Source of the DNA: an uncultured Pelagibacteraceae bacterium
GTDB taxonomy: Bacteria; Pseudomonadota; Alphaproteobacteria; Pelagibacterales; Pelagibacteraceae
NCBI GenBank assembly: GCA_902606075.1
Contig: CACLEU010000002.1
Coordinates: 1 to 64,000 of the forward strand
Length of the DNA stretch: 64,000 nucleotides
Direction of reading: 5' to 3'
This document shows positions 63,082 through 64,000 of the stretch, piece after piece (position 1 is the stretch's first letter; each line of letters opens with the position of its first letter). The translations under genes and the position numbers were made by a program. The notes beneath the pieces were generated by a model. That model did no database searches, was not told the origin of the DNA, and saw nothing but the letters and a program-made list of their open reading frames with translations.

Positions 63082-64000
63082 ATGCAGATTAAAAGTGTTG
63101 TCATCATTGGATCTGGAACTATGGGTAGTGGAATAGCTGCCCATCTATGTAATGCCAATGTGCCTGTTACTCTTTTAGATCTAACTACTGATATTAGCAC
63201 AAAGGCTAGAGAAAGAATTTATAAATCTAGACCACCACTTCTAATCGACAAAAATAAAATTGATAATATTAAAGTTGGCAACATCAACGATGATTTTGAT
63301 GTGGTTAAAAAAGCTGATTGGATTGTGGAAGCTGTTGTTGAGAGAATAGATATAAAACATAAAATATATGATAAAATATTTAAAAATAGAAAGTCAGGAG
63401 CAATTGTATCCTCTAATACATCTTCAATTCCTATAAAAATTTTATCAGAACATTTAAGCAATGATGAAAAAAAAGATTTTTGTATAACTCACTTTTTTAA
63501 TCCTGTTAGATATATGGGACTTTTAGAGATCGTCAAAAATGAAAATAACGATTTAAAAAAGATAGATTCTTTAAAAAAATTTTGTGAAAATGAATTAGGC
63601 AAAGGTGCAATTGTCTGTAATGATACACCAGGTTTTCTTGGAAATAGAATAGGTGTTTACGCAATGCAAGTAGCCATGACTGAAGCATTCAGAATGAAGT
63701 TATCAATTGAAGAGGCTGATGCTGTATTTGGAAGACCAATGGGAATTCCTAAAACAGGTGTTTTTGGTTTATATGATCTAATCGGAATAGACCTTATGGC
63801 TGATGTACTAAAAAGCTTTATAAAAGAGCTTCCTGAGCAAGATTCATTTCAAGAAGTTGCTAAAGAAATACCCTTAGTTAAAAAATTAATTGAGACTGGT
63901 TATACAGGAAGGAAAGGCAAGGGTGGTTTCTATCGAATGAATAAGGCAAATGACCAAAAAATATTAGAGGCTATAAATTTAGAATCCGGTGATTATTCTC
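63082..64000 (+). CDS. 3-hydroxyacyl-CoA dehydrogenase-like protein, N-terminal part (runs off the window)
   Basis: This frame is absent from the ORF track because it is open to the window end. From the ATG at 63082 (7 bases after the permease stop) it reads 306 codons. Visible features are the NAD-binding 'VVIIGSGTMGSGIAAHLCN', 'IVSSNTSSIPIKIL', 'THFFNPVRYMGLLEIV' (family HFFNP motif), 'CNDTPGFLGNRIG' and 'ETGYTGRKGKGGFYRM'. That is FadB/FadN-like dehydrogenase sequence; the ORF continues past the end. It would oxidise a 3-hydroxyacyl-CoA with NAD+. Co-location with the transporter suggests catabolism of the imported compound, but this is inference. Confidence 0.88.
   Translation, partial: MQIKSVVIIGSGTMGSGIAAHLCNANVPVTLLDLTTDISTKARERIYKSRPPLLIDKNKIDNIKVGNINDDFDVVKKADWIVEAVVERIDIKHKIYDKIFKNRKSGAIVSSNTSSIPIKILSEHLSNDEKKDFCITHFFNPVRYMGLLEIVKNENNDLKKIDSLKKFCENELGKGAIVCNDTPGFLGNRIGVYAMQVAMTEAFRMKLSIEEADAVFGRPMGIPKTGVFGLYDLIGIDLMADVLKSFIKELPEQDSFQEVAKEIPLVKKLIETGYTGRKGKGGFYRMNKANDQKILEAINLESGDYS

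Overview
The window looks like part of the chromosome of a streamlined, AT-rich marine alphaproteobacterium of the SAR11 type (Pelagibacterales). The evidence is the lysine/asparagine/isoleucine-rich coding, genes separated by a few bases or overlapping, a two-piece permuted tmRNA typical of alphaproteobacteria, and many substrate-binding-protein transporters with almost no mobile DNA. I see no tRNA, rRNA, insertion sequence, prophage, CRISPR array or transposase. Taxonomy is inferred from gene content and composition, not from a database match.

Layout. 1-4.7 kb: the end of a division/envelope cluster (ftsQ end, a strikingly short ftsA-like gene, lpxC, bamD, ligA); ftsZ is not between ftsA-like and lpxC. 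4.7-11.4 kb: pepP-like and uvrD (minus), an AsmA-like protein (plus) and fumC (minus). 11.4-16.4 kb: a MazG-like pyrophosphohydrolase, the permuted ssrA (tmRNA) on the minus strand, thyX, an autotransporter with a propeller-like passenger, and mrp. 16.4-20.9 kb: hflK-hflC-DUF2065-degP-miaA, membrane protein quality control. 20.9-26 kb: ilvB-ilvH-ilvC-leuA, branched-chain amino-acid synthesis. 26-31.5 kb: mreB-mreC-mreD-mrdA-rodA, the rod-shape elongasome. 31.5-35.9 kb: a tight cluster of DadA-like oxidoreductase, EamA permease, D-2-hydroxyacid dehydrogenase, histone-deacetylase-family hydrolase and msrB. 35.9-38.4 kb: an inverse-autotransporter-like beta-barrel with a small secreted partner, a small membrane protein, glutaredoxin and a DUF2805 protein. 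38.4-45 kb: a LysE exporter behind a putative Shine-Dalgarno-masking leader RNA, then a complete Liv-type ABC importer with an AzlCD-type exporter pair. 45-48.7 kb: glutarate hydroxylase (GlaH/CsiD), ProC-like reductase, a GNAT-like protein, a secreted GGCT-fold protein and a TerC-type membrane protein. 48.8-51.6 kb: a TRAP transporter. 51.6-55.3 kb: a TPR protein, 5-oxoprolinase subunits pxpA/B/C and panB. 55.3-64 kb: an orphan Liv-type binding protein, an ectoine-utilisation-like pair (EutA-like and DoeA-like), a Pot-type ABC importer and the start of a 3-hydroxyacyl-CoA dehydrogenase.

Themes. The window is dominated by uptake and catabolism of small organic nitrogen and carbon compounds (amino acids, glutarate, 5-oxoproline, carboxylates, ectoine- or polyamine-like solutes) beside housekeeping envelope synthesis. 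All three complete importers use one architecture: binding-protein gene, strong intrinsic terminator, then permease genes. Several leaders (lysE, ilvB, the Pot-type binding protein) contain inverted repeats that could mask the ribosome-binding site or start, so RNA-level control is the most promising undescribed layer here. The most surprising protein is the FtsA-like one, which keeps the SHS2 region and C-terminal membrane helix of FtsA but appears to lack the rest of the ATPase fold.
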